This document shows positions 1 through 7,610 of a stretch of 44,548 nucleotides of DNA, piece after piece. A model generated the notes under the pieces. It saw only the letters and a program-made list of their open reading frames with translations, had not been told where the DNA came from and made no database searches. The translations under genes and the position numbers were made by a program. This DNA comes from Actinomycetota bacterium (GTDB lineage Bacteria; Actinomycetota; Actinomycetes; Nanopelagicales; Nanopelagicaceae), in the NCBI GenBank assembly GCA_009702965.1, contig WLHB01000008.1, positions 1 through 44,548 on the forward strand, given 5' to 3'. The stretch's first letter is position 1; the number at the start of each line of letters is the position of its first letter.

Positions 1-51
1 AGTAAGAATCAGAGCTTCCTCGGCAAATTTAGAGAGTCATTTGGACGCTGA
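1..51 (+). CDS. dnaJ: C-terminal end of an upstream gene, probably DnaJ
   Basis: Only the last 16 codons lie in the window. Frame 1 reads SKNQSFLGKFRESFGR and stops at the TGA at 49-51, which overlaps the ATG of rsmE (TGATG). DnaJ tails in Actinobacteria often end in a short 'FxxKxxExF' helix, and dnaJ is the usual gene before rsmE in this phylum, so DnaJ is the likely identity. The peptide is too short to prove it. The overlap implies translational coupling with rsmE. Confidence 0.55.
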   Translation, partial: SKNQSFLGKFRESFGR

Positions 52-767
52 TGCGTACCCTCTTCTTTGTCTCTGATCTTCCTACACAAGTCGGTGCCAC
101 GTATACCTTCGATAATGAAGATGCTCTCCATGCAATTCGAGTTCTTCGTACCGGCCCTGGCGAAATTTTCTGGCTTAGCGATGGCAAAGGAACATTCTCA
201 ACGGTCAAGGCGTTAGAGGTGAGTAAGCGATCAATGCTTTGTGAAGTTCTTGAATCAGAATTTCAAGAACCACTTGATATCGAATACACCGTCATTCAGG
301 CCCTGCCAAAAGGTGATCGCCTCAAAGCATGCGCAGGGCTTTTGACTGAAGCCGGAGTTGATCGAATTGTTTTCTGGAGTTCGGCACGAAGTATAGGTAA
401 GGCAGATAAGACTTTAGATAAATTAGATGTGACGGTGCGTGAGGCAAGTAAGCAGGCGCGACGTTTTCGGATTCCTGAAATCATTGGACCATTAAGCACC
501 GCTGAAGTAATCGATGAGATTGCTAGAACAGATCTCGCGATCGTCTTTCATGAGAGCGCAACGAGCAAGCTTTCGGCGATCACTGCACAGTCTCCCAAGA
601 AGGCCCTGATCATTATTGGTCCAGAAGGTGGCATTACCGATGAAGAGTTAGATGCCTTTACTTCAAGTGGGGCAAAAATTGCGCTCATGGGTCGTCCTAT
701 CTTCCGCAGTGCACATGCAGGTATTGCAGGAATTGCCGCACTTCAAACACTTCTCAAGAGTTGGTAA
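51..767 (+). CDS. rsmE: 16S rRNA (uracil1498-N3)-methyltransferase RsmE
   Basis: A 238-aa protein of the usual RsmE length. It methylates N3 of U1498 in 16S rRNA of the 30S subunit using S-adenosylmethionine. The N-terminal PUA-like part (about 1-70) contains 'HAIRVLR', where the family usually has H.xxVLR. The C-terminal SPOUT knot contains 'IIIGPEGGITDEE' (about 187-199), the SAM-binding loop. The last knot element reads 'MGRPIFRSAHAG' where most family members have LGxRILRxETA, a local deviation in an otherwise clear match. The start overlaps the stop of the preceding gene. Confidence 0.93.
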   Translation: MRTLFFVSDLPTQVGATYTFDNEDALHAIRVLRTGPGEIFWLSDGKGTFSTVKALEVSKRSMLCEVLESEFQEPLDIEYTVIQALPKGDRLKACAGLLTEAGVDRIVFWSSARSIGKADKTLDKLDVTVREASKQARRFRIPEIIGPLSTAEVIDEIARTDLAIVFHESATSKLSAITAQSPKKALIIIGPEGGITDEELDAFTSSGAKIALMGRPIFRSAHAGIAGIAALQTLLKSW

Positions 768-784
768 GCCAGTACCCTTTTGCT

Positions 785-1132
785 ATGGCGCTAGATCCTG
801 ATTGCATATTCTGTAAAATCATTGAGGGAAAGATTCCCGCAGAGATTGTTTTCCGTAATGAAAATGTTGTTGCATTTAATGATCTCAATCCTCAAGCACC
901 GACACATGTATTGATCATCCCGACCTTGCACGCGGCAAATGCTGCTGAAATTTCAACTATCTCTCCAACGATTATCGCCGCCATGCATCGGGCTGCTGAT
1001 GAGATCGCGACCCAGAAGGGCCTCACGGGCTACAGGTCGGTCTTTAATACTGGTGCAGATGCTGGTCAATCAGTTTTTCACGCTCACCTTCATCTCTTAG
1101 GTGGTCGTGGACTGGCATGGCCCCCAGGCTAG
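785..1132 (+). CDS. HIT-family nucleotide hydrolase (HinT-like)
   Basis: A 115-aa histidine-triad protein. It begins 'MALDPDCIFCKIIEGKIPAE', the standard HinT opening, and ends with 'FHAHLHLLGG', which carries the HxHxH catalytic triad at about residues 100-104. HinT enzymes are cytosolic phosphoramidase/nucleoside-monophosphate hydrolases; the true substrate is often unknown. An upstream TTG in frame at 761 would add eight unconserved residues. ATG 785 is preferred because it starts at the conserved block and lies exactly 6 nt after a TANNNT element (TACCCT, 773-778), consistent with a leaderless message starting inside the end of rsmE. Confidence 0.9.
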   Translation: MALDPDCIFCKIIEGKIPAEIVFRNENVVAFNDLNPQAPTHVLIIPTLHAANAAEISTISPTIIAAMHRAADEIATQKGLTGYRSVFNTGADAGQSVFHAHLHLLGGRGLAWPPG

Positions 1133-1150
1133 GACTAGATTTATACACAT

Positions 1151-2134
1151 ATGGAACGCACTCTGATCACCGTCCCGCCTGCCATTCCCATGGTTGCCCT
1201 CATCGGAGTTGGCGATAGCAATATCAATATTATTGAAGCAGGATTTCCTTCCGTTGCCATGACAGTTCGCGGCAACGAGATCACATTGCGCGGGCCTCAC
1301 ATTGATTGCCTTGCACTCGAGAAATTATTTGCCGAGATGATGGTCGTTATTCGATCAGGACAAGCGCTCACCGCCGATGCAGTAAAGCGCAGCATTGAGA
1401 TGCTCTCCCATGATCCAATCGAGCATCCAGCTGAAGTTCTCTCACTCAATATTGTCAGTAACCGAGGCCGCACAATTCGTCCAAAGACTGCAAATCAGAA
1501 GCATTACGTCGATGCAATTGATGAGAACACGATCACCTTTGGCATCGGACCAGCAGGAACCGGAAAGACTTATCTTGCAATGGCAAAGGCTGTTGCTGCC
1601 TTGCAGGCAAAGAAAGTTAATCGCATTATCTTGACCCGCCCAGCAGTTGAGGCGGGGGAGAAGTTGGGATTTCTGCCAGGAACTCTTAATGAGAAGATCG
1701 ATCCATATCTTCGCCCGCTCTTTGACGCGCTGCATGACATGGTTGATCCAGATTCGATTCCCCGTTTGATGCAAAGTGGCGTCATCGAAGTGGCACCTCT
1801 TGCCTTCATGCGTGGTCGCACACTCAATGACTCTTTTATCATTCTTGATGAAGCGCAGAATACGACTCCTGAACAGATGAAGATGTTTCTCACTCGCCTT
1901 GGCTTTGGTTCCAAGATGGTCATTACAGGTGATGTGACGCAGGTGGATCTGCCTAATGGAGCGAAGTCAGGTCTTCGTATCATTCGCGACATTCTTGGCA
2001 CAGTTGATGACATCTCATTTATCGAATTAACAGCAGAAGATGTTGTGCGCCACCGCTTAATTGGCGACATCGTCAAGGCGTACGACGCATTTGATAGCGC
2101 AGCCCAAGCCCCTCGAAACATTCGACACAGCTGA
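1151..2134 (+). CDS. ybeZ: PhoH-like ATPase (YbeZ family)
   Basis: A 327-aa PhoH-like P-loop protein. The N-terminal ~100 residues form the KH-like lead domain of this family. The ATPase part has Walker A 'GPAGTGKT' (about 137-144), 'RPAVEAGEKLGFLPG' and Walker B 'FIILDEAQN' followed by 'TGDVTQVDLP'. YbeZ proteins act with the endoribonuclease YbeY in rRNA maturation and ribosome quality control, and ybeY follows 7 nt downstream, as in most bacteria. ATG 1151 has no clear Shine-Dalgarno; the gene probably belongs to the rsmE-led transcript or has its own start in the short gap. Confidence 0.93.
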   Translation: MERTLITVPPAIPMVALIGVGDSNINIIEAGFPSVAMTVRGNEITLRGPHIDCLALEKLFAEMMVVIRSGQALTADAVKRSIEMLSHDPIEHPAEVLSLNIVSNRGRTIRPKTANQKHYVDAIDENTITFGIGPAGTGKTYLAMAKAVAALQAKKVNRIILTRPAVEAGEKLGFLPGTLNEKIDPYLRPLFDALHDMVDPDSIPRLMQSGVIEVAPLAFMRGRTLNDSFIILDEAQNTTPEQMKMFLTRLGFGSKMVITGDVTQVDLPNGAKSGLRIIRDILGTVDDISFIELTAEDVVRHRLIGDIVKAYDAFDSAAQAPRNIRHS

Positions 2135-2141
2135 TAACGCC

Positions 2142-2576
2142 ATGACGATTGAATCCAACAATCGCTCAGGGGAACTTGTTCCAAGCGATGAGATCACTGC
2201 ACTCATTGAATACTCTTTGGGTGCCCTTAATCTCAATCCTGAATGCGAAGTAAGTCTGACTTTTGTTGATGAAAACGAGATGAGCGAACTTCACGTTAAG
2301 TGGATGGATGAACCAGGTCCTACCGATGTGCTCTCTTTCCCAATGGATATGCCAGAAAACCCAGGTGATGCTGTCACCCTCGGAGATATTGTGATTTGCC
2401 CAACCGTTGCAGTTCGCCAAGCAATGGCTGCCGGACATTCAAGTAACCACGAGTTCTTTATTTTGGCTGTACACGGATTACTGCATATCCTTGGTTATGA
2501 CCACGCAAATCCTGAGGATGAGAAAGTAATGTTCACCCTGCAGGAGAAGTTAGTTAAGGAATGGGGAGAGTCCTAG
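2142..2576 (+). CDS. ybeY: Endoribonuclease YbeY
   Basis: A 144-aa zinc-dependent endoribonuclease for 16S rRNA 3'-end maturation. The metal site is explicit: 'HGLLHILGYDH' near residues 115-125 (H-x3-H-x5-H), and 'DVLSFPMD' and 'LGDIVIC' upstream are also family blocks. The open frame reaches back to 2061 inside phoH, but conserved sequence begins only after ATG 2142, which is 7 nt past the phoH stop. The stop codon overlaps the GTG start of the next gene (TAGTG), so the three genes are tightly coupled. Confidence 0.94.
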   Translation: MTIESNNRSGELVPSDEITALIEYSLGALNLNPECEVSLTFVDENEMSELHVKWMDEPGPTDVLSFPMDMPENPGDAVTLGDIVICPTVAVRQAMAAGHSSNHEFFILAVHGLLHILGYDHANPEDEKVMFTLQEKLVKEWGES

Positions 2577-3850
2577 TGGACCTTGTCTCGGTCATATCAA
2601 TAATTCTTCTGATCGGATTCGCTGGTTTTCTCGCAGCCTCTGAATCAGCGCTGACCTCAATCTCTCGCGTTCTGATTGAAGAGCTTGAATCAAAGCGTGG
2701 TGGACACTTACTGAAGAAGTATTCGGCTCAGCCAGCACGCTTCCTCAATGTGATTTTGCTTGTGCGCAAAGTCTGCGAATTTACTGCAGCAGTATTAGTT
2801 CTTCGCGCATTCCTAGAATCGTTCTCTTCAGGATATGCCTATCTCTGGACCGTTGTAGTGATGGTTGTCCTCTCTTACGTTGTTATTGGCGTCGGACCAC
2901 GAACTCTTGGTCGACAGAATCCTCATCGCTGGGCTCGTGCCGGAATCGTTATCTCAGCATTCTTAGCAGTTGTTCTTGGTCCAGTTACTAAGTTGCTCAT
3001 CGCTGTTGGAAATGCGATCACACCAGGTAAAGGATTTAGATCAGGGCCATTTACCAACGAAGCAGAACTTCGCGACTTAGTTGATCAAGCGCACGAACGT
3101 GGCCTTGTGGAATCAGATGAACACGAGATGATCCACTCAGTATTTGAACTTGGTGACACTCTTGTCCGTGAGTTAATGGTTCACCGAACAGATATGGTCT
3201 GGATTGAACAAGATAAGACTCTGCGCCAAGGTCTTTCACTAGCCCTGCGTTCAGGATATTCACGTATTCCAGTTGTGGGTGAGAACCTCGATAACATTAT
3301 TGGCATCGCCTACGTTAAGGATTTGGCTAAGCGCGCACTCGATCACCACGAGGCTGAGACCACCGAACGTGTCGGTGAGTTGATGCGACCAGCTGTCTTT
3401 GTGCCTGAGATAAAGATCGCTGCAGAACTCTTGAAAGAGATGCAGCGCGACCAGATTCACTTGGCGATTGTTGTTGATGAATACGGTGGTACTGCCGGAA
3501 TCATCACGATCGAAGATATTATTGAAGAGATCGTCGGTGAGATTGCTGATGAATTTGATGATGGAATCGATGCCTTCTCGTGGATCACAGAAGATAAGGC
3601 GCGCGCAAAAGCCACGCTCCATATTGAAGATCTCGCAGATGAACTCAAGATTGATTTTGAAGATTCAGATTCAGAAGATGTCGACACCATTGGCGGTCTC
3701 ATGGCCCAGAAGCTAGGACGTGTACCAATTGCTGGATCTACCATCACTTTGAAGGGTTGGAAGATCACATCAGAGCGCCCGATTGGTCGCAGACGTCGTA
3801 TCAGCTCTGTCATCATCGAACGTTCTGATGAAGAAGATAACAATGAATAG
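2576..3850 (+). CDS. CNNM/CBS-domain transporter-like protein (CorC/HlyC family)
   Basis: A 424-aa membrane protein. An N-terminal CNNM/DUF21 domain with about four hydrophobic segments (1-150) is followed by a paired CBS module with the signatures 'RSGYSRIPVVGENLDNIIGI' and 'VVDEYGGTAGIITIEDIIEE' (about 220-330), and then the CorC_HlyC accessory domain, which contains 'EDVDTIGGLMAQKLGRVP'. The family is linked to Mg2+/Co2+ homeostasis; older annotations call it hemolysin. GTG 2576 is chosen over ATG 2561 because GGGGAGAG at 2563-2570 is a well-spaced ribosome site for it and the start overlaps the ybeY stop. Confidence 0.9.
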   Translation: MDLVSVISIILLIGFAGFLAASESALTSISRVLIEELESKRGGHLLKKYSAQPARFLNVILLVRKVCEFTAAVLVLRAFLESFSSGYAYLWTVVVMVVLSYVVIGVGPRTLGRQNPHRWARAGIVISAFLAVVLGPVTKLLIAVGNAITPGKGFRSGPFTNEAELRDLVDQAHERGLVESDEHEMIHSVFELGDTLVRELMVHRTDMVWIEQDKTLRQGLSLALRSGYSRIPVVGENLDNIIGIAYVKDLAKRALDHHEAETTERVGELMRPAVFVPEIKIAAELLKEMQRDQIHLAIVVDEYGGTAGIITIEDIIEEIVGEIADEFDDGIDAFSWITEDKARAKATLHIEDLADELKIDFEDSDSEDVDTIGGLMAQKLGRVPIAGSTITLKGWKITSERPIGRRRRISSVIIERSDEEDNNE

Positions 3851-4166
3851 TTTTGATAATCCAGAAGATCAAAAGCTTGCAACCCTGGCACTAGCAACCC
3901 AGAAACGTACGGGGGCACCACAATCGGCGGCGCTTCGTGATTCAACTGGCCGCACATACGTAGCAATATCGATTGCAACACCTGAACTCACACTCGATGC
4001 AATTCAGGCAGTTTTTACAGTCGCTATGGCATCACAGATTTCAGGGATTGAAGCTCTAGTTCTAGCGGGAAATTCAACAGGTGCAACGAGTGTCATTCAC
4101 ACACATTCACCCTCTGCTGCGATCTTTCACATCGATGAGTCAGGTGCGATCACTGCGCTAAGATAG
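3843..4166 (+). CDS. Cytidine-deaminase-fold-like protein without visible catalytic motifs
   Basis: A 107-aa protein beginning MNSFDNPEDQKLATLALATQ. Position (directly after the CBS protein, overlapping it by 8 nt) and sequence ('GAPQSAALRDSTGRTYVA') match the small actinobacterial proteins often labelled cytidine deaminase that sit between the CorC-like gene and era. A working cytidine deaminase needs a (C/H)AE motif and a PCxxC motif for zinc; neither is present here. It is therefore probably a non-catalytic relative. Era and RecO, which often follow, are not found downstream in this window. Confidence 0.7.
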   Translation: MNSFDNPEDQKLATLALATQKRTGAPQSAALRDSTGRTYVAISIATPELTLDAIQAVFTVAMASQISGIEALVLAGNSTGATSVIHTHSPSAAIFHIDESGAITALR

Positions 4167-4170
4167 TGCA

Positions 4171-4959
4171 ATGCGCATTGTTCGCTTCTCTCCTGGCCCT
4201 GATGCAGGGTTAGGTACCGACCCACTTTTTGGGATCCTAGATGAAGATAATCTGATCACAATTATTGATGGCGATCCGATTTATCAAGGAATTGTAAAGA
4301 CGGCAGCCCGTATCGAACTGACAAAGGTTCGCCTCTTGGCTCCAGTCATTCCTCGTAGCAAGGTTGTCGCGATTGGTAAGAACTACGCTGATCACGCTGC
4401 TGAAATGGGAAGTGTTGTTCCTGATGAACCGATCATCTTCCTGAAAGCGAATACAACAATTATCGGTCCTGGCGACACAATTGTCTGGCCAGAGATGGCA
4501 CCAACAATTGATTATGAAGCAGAACTTGCCATTGTTATTGGGCGAATTTGTAAGGATGTTCCGAAAGAGAAAGTAAATGATGTGATCTTTGGCTACACAC
4601 TGGCCAATGATGTGACATGTCGCGAACTCCAGAAAAAAGATGGTCAATGGACCCGCGCCAAGGGCTTTGACACGTTCTGCCCACTCGGGCCATGGATTGA
4701 AACAGAATTTGTTCCTGGTACTCAGCGCATTACCGCAACTCTTAATGGTGAGATCAAACAAGATGCCCACCTTAATGACATGATCTTTAAAGTTCCTGAC
4801 ATCATCAACTTTGTTTCCCAGGTAATGACGCTGCTTCCAGGAGATGTCATCATCACTGGAACACCTGCAGGAATCGGACCGATGCCAGCGAAATCAACGA
4901 TTGCTGTATCCATTGAAGGTCTGGGCCAACTAACAAATAGAGTGAGTGCACAACCATGA
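4171..4959 (+). CDS. Fumarylacetoacetate hydrolase family protein
   Basis: A 262-aa FAH-family enzyme. After an N-terminal ~60-residue lid it has the standard core: 'VVAIGKNYADHAAEMG', 'PIIFLKANT', 'IDYEAELAIVIG' (metal-binding glutamates), 'GYTLANDVTCRELQ' (metal aspartate) and 'PGDVIITGTPAGIGPM'. Family members cleave or decarboxylate beta-diketo acids (fumarylpyruvate, acylpyruvate, oxaloacetate); the substrate cannot be told here. ATG 4171 lies 6 nt after TAAGAT (4159-4164), so it may have its own leaderless promoter inside the end of the previous gene. Its stop overlaps gltX (ATGA). Confidence 0.9.
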   Translation: MRIVRFSPGPDAGLGTDPLFGILDEDNLITIIDGDPIYQGIVKTAARIELTKVRLLAPVIPRSKVVAIGKNYADHAAEMGSVVPDEPIIFLKANTTIIGPGDTIVWPEMAPTIDYEAELAIVIGRICKDVPKEKVNDVIFGYTLANDVTCRELQKKDGQWTRAKGFDTFCPLGPWIETEFVPGTQRITATLNGEIKQDAHLNDMIFKVPDIINFVSQVMTLLPGDVIITGTPAGIGPMPAKSTIAVSIEGLGQLTNRVSAQP

Positions 4960-6416
4960 GCACCAAAAAAGTAAAGGTTCGTTTTGCACCATCGCCAACA
5001 GGGGATCTGCATGTAGGAAACATTCGTACCGCGCTCTTTGATTGGGCATATGCTCGTCATACTGGCGGCACCTTCTTATTTCGCATCGAAGATACTGACA
5101 CCACTCGTGTCACTGATGAATACATCCAGGCAGCAATCGATACTCTCAAATGGCTCGGCCTTAATTGGGATGAGGGTCCTGAAGTTGGTGGCGACAACGG
5201 GCCATACCTTCAATCGCAACGTCTTGATATTTACGCCAAGTGGGCACAAACATTTCTCGATAACAAAGATGCCTATCACTGCTACTGCTCACCTGATGAG
5301 TTAGAGGCGGTACGCGAGGCTCAACGCAAAGCGAATGTGGCACCGGGATACAACGGACATTGCCGCGAGTTAACGCCAGAACAAATTGCTGCATATAAGG
5401 CAGAGGGTCGTGGCGCTGTTGTTCGTATGCGTATGCCAGAAGGCACAACTACCTTCACTGATGAAATTCGTGGCGATGTGACCTTTGATCACGCATTCGT
5501 TCCAGACTTTGTCCTTGTCCGTGCAGATGGATCACCGCTTTACACATTGGCAGTTGCAGTTGATGATGTTTTGATGAAAGTTACCCACGTTCTACGCGGT
5601 GAAGATCTCCTCTCATCAACTCCACGACAGATCCGCGTCTACCAAGCAATGGGCGTCGCGCCCGAAGATTATCCAGTCTTTGCCCACCTTCCCTTTGTGA
5701 TGGGCCAAGACAATGCCAAACTTTCAAAGCGCAACGGTGAAGTTTCTATCGCGTGGTATCGCCAAGCGGGTTATCTACCTGAAGCAATCTGTAATTACCT
5801 TGCACTTTTGGGATGGTCACCCGGGGATGATCGTGAAAACATCACAATGGCAGAACTCTGCGAGCTCTTTACCGTTGAGAAAGTTCACTCATCTCCTGCA
5901 CGTTTTGATATGAAAAAGCTAGAAGCAATTAATGGCGACAAGATTCGCGCACTGACAATCGATGAATTTCTCTCATGGTCGCTCCCATTCTTAAAAGATG
6001 CAGGAATCATCACAGGAACAGATAGCGAAATCGCTCTCGTTAAATCCGCCTTGCCGCTAATTCAGGAACGAATTGTCACCTTAAGTGAAGTTCCTGCGAT
6101 GCTGGCATTTCTCTTCACCAAGAATTTTGCAGTCGATGAGGCATCTGCCCCAAAGATCGCTGATGCAGAGTCAAAAAAGATTTTAAAGCGGGCCCTTTCA
6201 GATCTCACCCCGTTAGCATCATGGGATCACGCCTCTATCGAAGCCGCGCTACGTGCATCATTGATCGAAGAGATGGGGCTCAAGCCTCGTATTGCATTTA
6301 CCGCCCTGCGCATTGCAGCCACCGGCAGCACAATTTCTCCACCCCTCTTTGAATCAATGGAATTGTTGGGTAAAGAGGTCTGTCTTGAGCGAATTGCTGG
6401 GGCAATTTCACTCTGA
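4956..6416 (+). CDS. gltX: Glutamyl-tRNA synthetase
   Basis: A 486-aa class I synthetase. 'FAPSPTGDLHVGNIRTALF' carries the HIGH-type motif in the HVGN form seen in Actinobacteria, and 'NAKLSKRNGEVS' is the KMSKS-type loop (about residues 251-262). A C-terminal helical anticodon-binding domain follows. The length matches bacterial GluRS. Its two candidate substrates, tRNA-Gln and tRNA-Glu, lie directly downstream. In bacteria without GlnRS this enzyme charges both and GatCAB amidates Glu-tRNA-Gln; whether that holds here cannot be seen from the window. The gene overlaps the upstream hydrolase by 4 nt. Confidence 0.96.
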   Translation: MSTKKVKVRFAPSPTGDLHVGNIRTALFDWAYARHTGGTFLFRIEDTDTTRVTDEYIQAAIDTLKWLGLNWDEGPEVGGDNGPYLQSQRLDIYAKWAQTFLDNKDAYHCYCSPDELEAVREAQRKANVAPGYNGHCRELTPEQIAAYKAEGRGAVVRMRMPEGTTTFTDEIRGDVTFDHAFVPDFVLVRADGSPLYTLAVAVDDVLMKVTHVLRGEDLLSSTPRQIRVYQAMGVAPEDYPVFAHLPFVMGQDNAKLSKRNGEVSIAWYRQAGYLPEAICNYLALLGWSPGDDRENITMAELCELFTVEKVHSSPARFDMKKLEAINGDKIRALTIDEFLSWSLPFLKDAGIITGTDSEIALVKSALPLIQERIVTLSEVPAMLAFLFTKNFAVDEASAPKIADAESKKILKRALSDLTPLASWDHASIEAALRASLIEEMGLKPRIAFTALRIAATGSTISPPLFESMELLGKEVCLERIAGAISL

Positions 6417-6457
6417 TCGGTAAGGTAAACTTCTGCCAACAAGAGATGTGAATCTTT

Positions 6458-6529
6458 TGGGGTATGGGGTAATTGGCAGCCCTGCTGATTCTGGTTCAGT
6501 AAGTCTAGGTTCGAGTCCTGGTACCCCAG
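6458..6529 (+). tRNA. tRNA-Gln (anticodon CUG)
   Basis: A 72-nt cloverleaf. Acceptor TGGGGTA (6458-6464) pairs with TACCCCA (6522-6528) and the discriminator is G. The anticodon stem GCTGA/TCAGT encloses the 7-nt loop TTCTGGT with CTG at 6491-6493. The T-arm has the usual GGTTCGAGTCC. CCA is not encoded. It lies about 40 nt after gltX. Confidence 0.93.
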
Positions 6530-6578
6530 CGCAGTACCCTAAGCTCTACCGCACCACAGCAGTAAATGAATGTACTAG

Positions 6579-6651
6579 GGCCCCGTCGTCTAGCGGCCTA
6601 GGACTCTGGCTTCTCAAGTCAGCTACGAGGGTTCGAATCCCTTCGGGGCTA
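6579..6651 (+). tRNA. tRNA-Glu (anticodon CUC)
   Basis: A 73-nt cloverleaf. Acceptor GGCCCCG (6579-6585) pairs with CGGGGCT (6644-6650), with a G-U at the first pair, and the discriminator is A. The anticodon stem CTGGC/GTCAG encloses TTCTCAA, anticodon CTC, and the D-arm has the bacterial tRNA-Glu pattern TCTAGCGGCCTAGGAC. CCA is not encoded. It sits 49 nt after tRNA-Gln and probably shares its transcript. Confidence 0.93.
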
Positions 6652-6683
6652 CGCAGTATCGTTACAGCGCACTACCGTTTTTC

Positions 6684-7061
6684 TTAGTAGCTGTTGTAAT
6701 TGGAATCAAACTCGTTTACGAGATCATCCCAAAAGCTTGAATCTGTTGTTGATGCGATTCCAGCGAGCAATACGAGAAATCCAATCAGGAATAACCACGC
6801 AAATGCTGTTGATACCCAACCAATGATTACTCCAGAGACAGCCAAGCCACGGTTTTGATCACTGCCTGCCTTCTTCAACTTTGAAAGTGAGATATGGCCC
6901 AAGATTGAACCAATAAATGAGAAGAAGCCCGCTGTAAGAAAGAGCGTTGCAAGAGATGTTACAAAGGCGGCGATCGCTAATCCGCTACCGGACTTCGCAT
7001 CTTGTTCATTCTGACTCAGTGCAGCGGTCGGAGTATTTTGTCCAGGAATAAATTCACTCAT
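6684..7061 (-). CDS. DUF4190-type small membrane protein
   Basis: A 125-aa protein. A hydrophilic N-terminus (1-28) is followed by two long hydrophobic segments (about 28-55 and 75-102) flanking 'GHISLSKLKKAGSDQNRGLAVSGVIIGW', in which the loop motif GxxxLxxIKK...GRGLAxAGLIIG typical of DUF4190 is recognisable. It ends in an acidic tail, DDLVNEFDSN. Function unknown. It starts 1 nt after the stop of the RDD gene, so the two form an operon, a pairing common in Actinobacteria. Confidence 0.82.
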   Translation of the reverse strand: MSEFIPGQNTPTAALSQNEQDAKSGSGLAIAAFVTSLATLFLTAGFFSFIGSILGHISLSKLKKAGSDQNRGLAVSGVIIGWVSTAFAWLFLIGFLVLLAGIASTTDSSFWDDLVNEFDSNYNSY

Positions 7062-7062
7062 G

Positions 7063-7491
7063 TTACGCCTCGTTAATTACAGCAGTTTTGACCCAAAGGT
7101 CGCGAAGGGTGCGGTTATTTTTTGTAAAGTAGAAGACAATCTCAATAACGATCCAAACAACAGCGGCAATTCCTGCTGTGAGATTTGATGCGATGACTAC
7201 TGTCGTTGGTATGAGAAGTTCACGCACCGCCATATGACCCCAGGTTGCAACACCACCGGTTTCAAAGTGTCTCACTCTGATCTTAAGAATTTTCTTTGCA
7301 GGGGTCTGACCTTCACCCCAGACGATCATCGACCAGATGAGCCAACCGATTCCGAGAGTAAGTACTGCCAGCGTCGCATCGAGTGCGTAAGCGCCAAGAC
7401 GGTGCTGGAAGGAGGCATAGCGAAAAGAACCTTGACTTGATCCCTCGCCTGGAAGTGGAAGTGGCGGCCGGGGCCCGTTGTTATATGTCAT
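7063..7491 (-). CDS. RDD-family membrane protein
   Basis: A 142-aa protein. A Pro/Gly-rich N-terminus (PRPPLPLPGEG) precedes an RDD domain with 'RLGAYALDATL' (R..D pair), 'IVWGEGQTPAKKILKIRV' and a closing 'NRTLRDLWVKT', where RxLxD is the third signature. About three membrane segments. The RDD family is of uncertain transport function. A second in-frame ATG 6 nt upstream (7497) is possible; 7491 is preferred because TAAGGT lies at proper ribosome-site spacing from it. First gene of the operon with DUF4190, divergent from the next gene. Confidence 0.82.
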   Translation of the reverse strand: MTYNNGPRPPLPLPGEGSSQGSFRYASFQHRLGAYALDATLAVLTLGIGWLIWSMIVWGEGQTPAKKILKIRVRHFETGGVATWGHMAVRELLIPTTVVIASNLTAGIAAVVWIVIEIVFYFTKNNRTLRDLWVKTAVINEA

Positions 7492-7610
7492 ATCCATACC
7501 TTAAGTCATGAGAAAGGAATTTGTTATCACCTCCTGCATTTCTGCCCTGGGTTATCTTCTGTGAAGATAGCCTTGCGCTGTTGATAGCCAGAGAAGAGAG
7601 GGGGAGTGAG

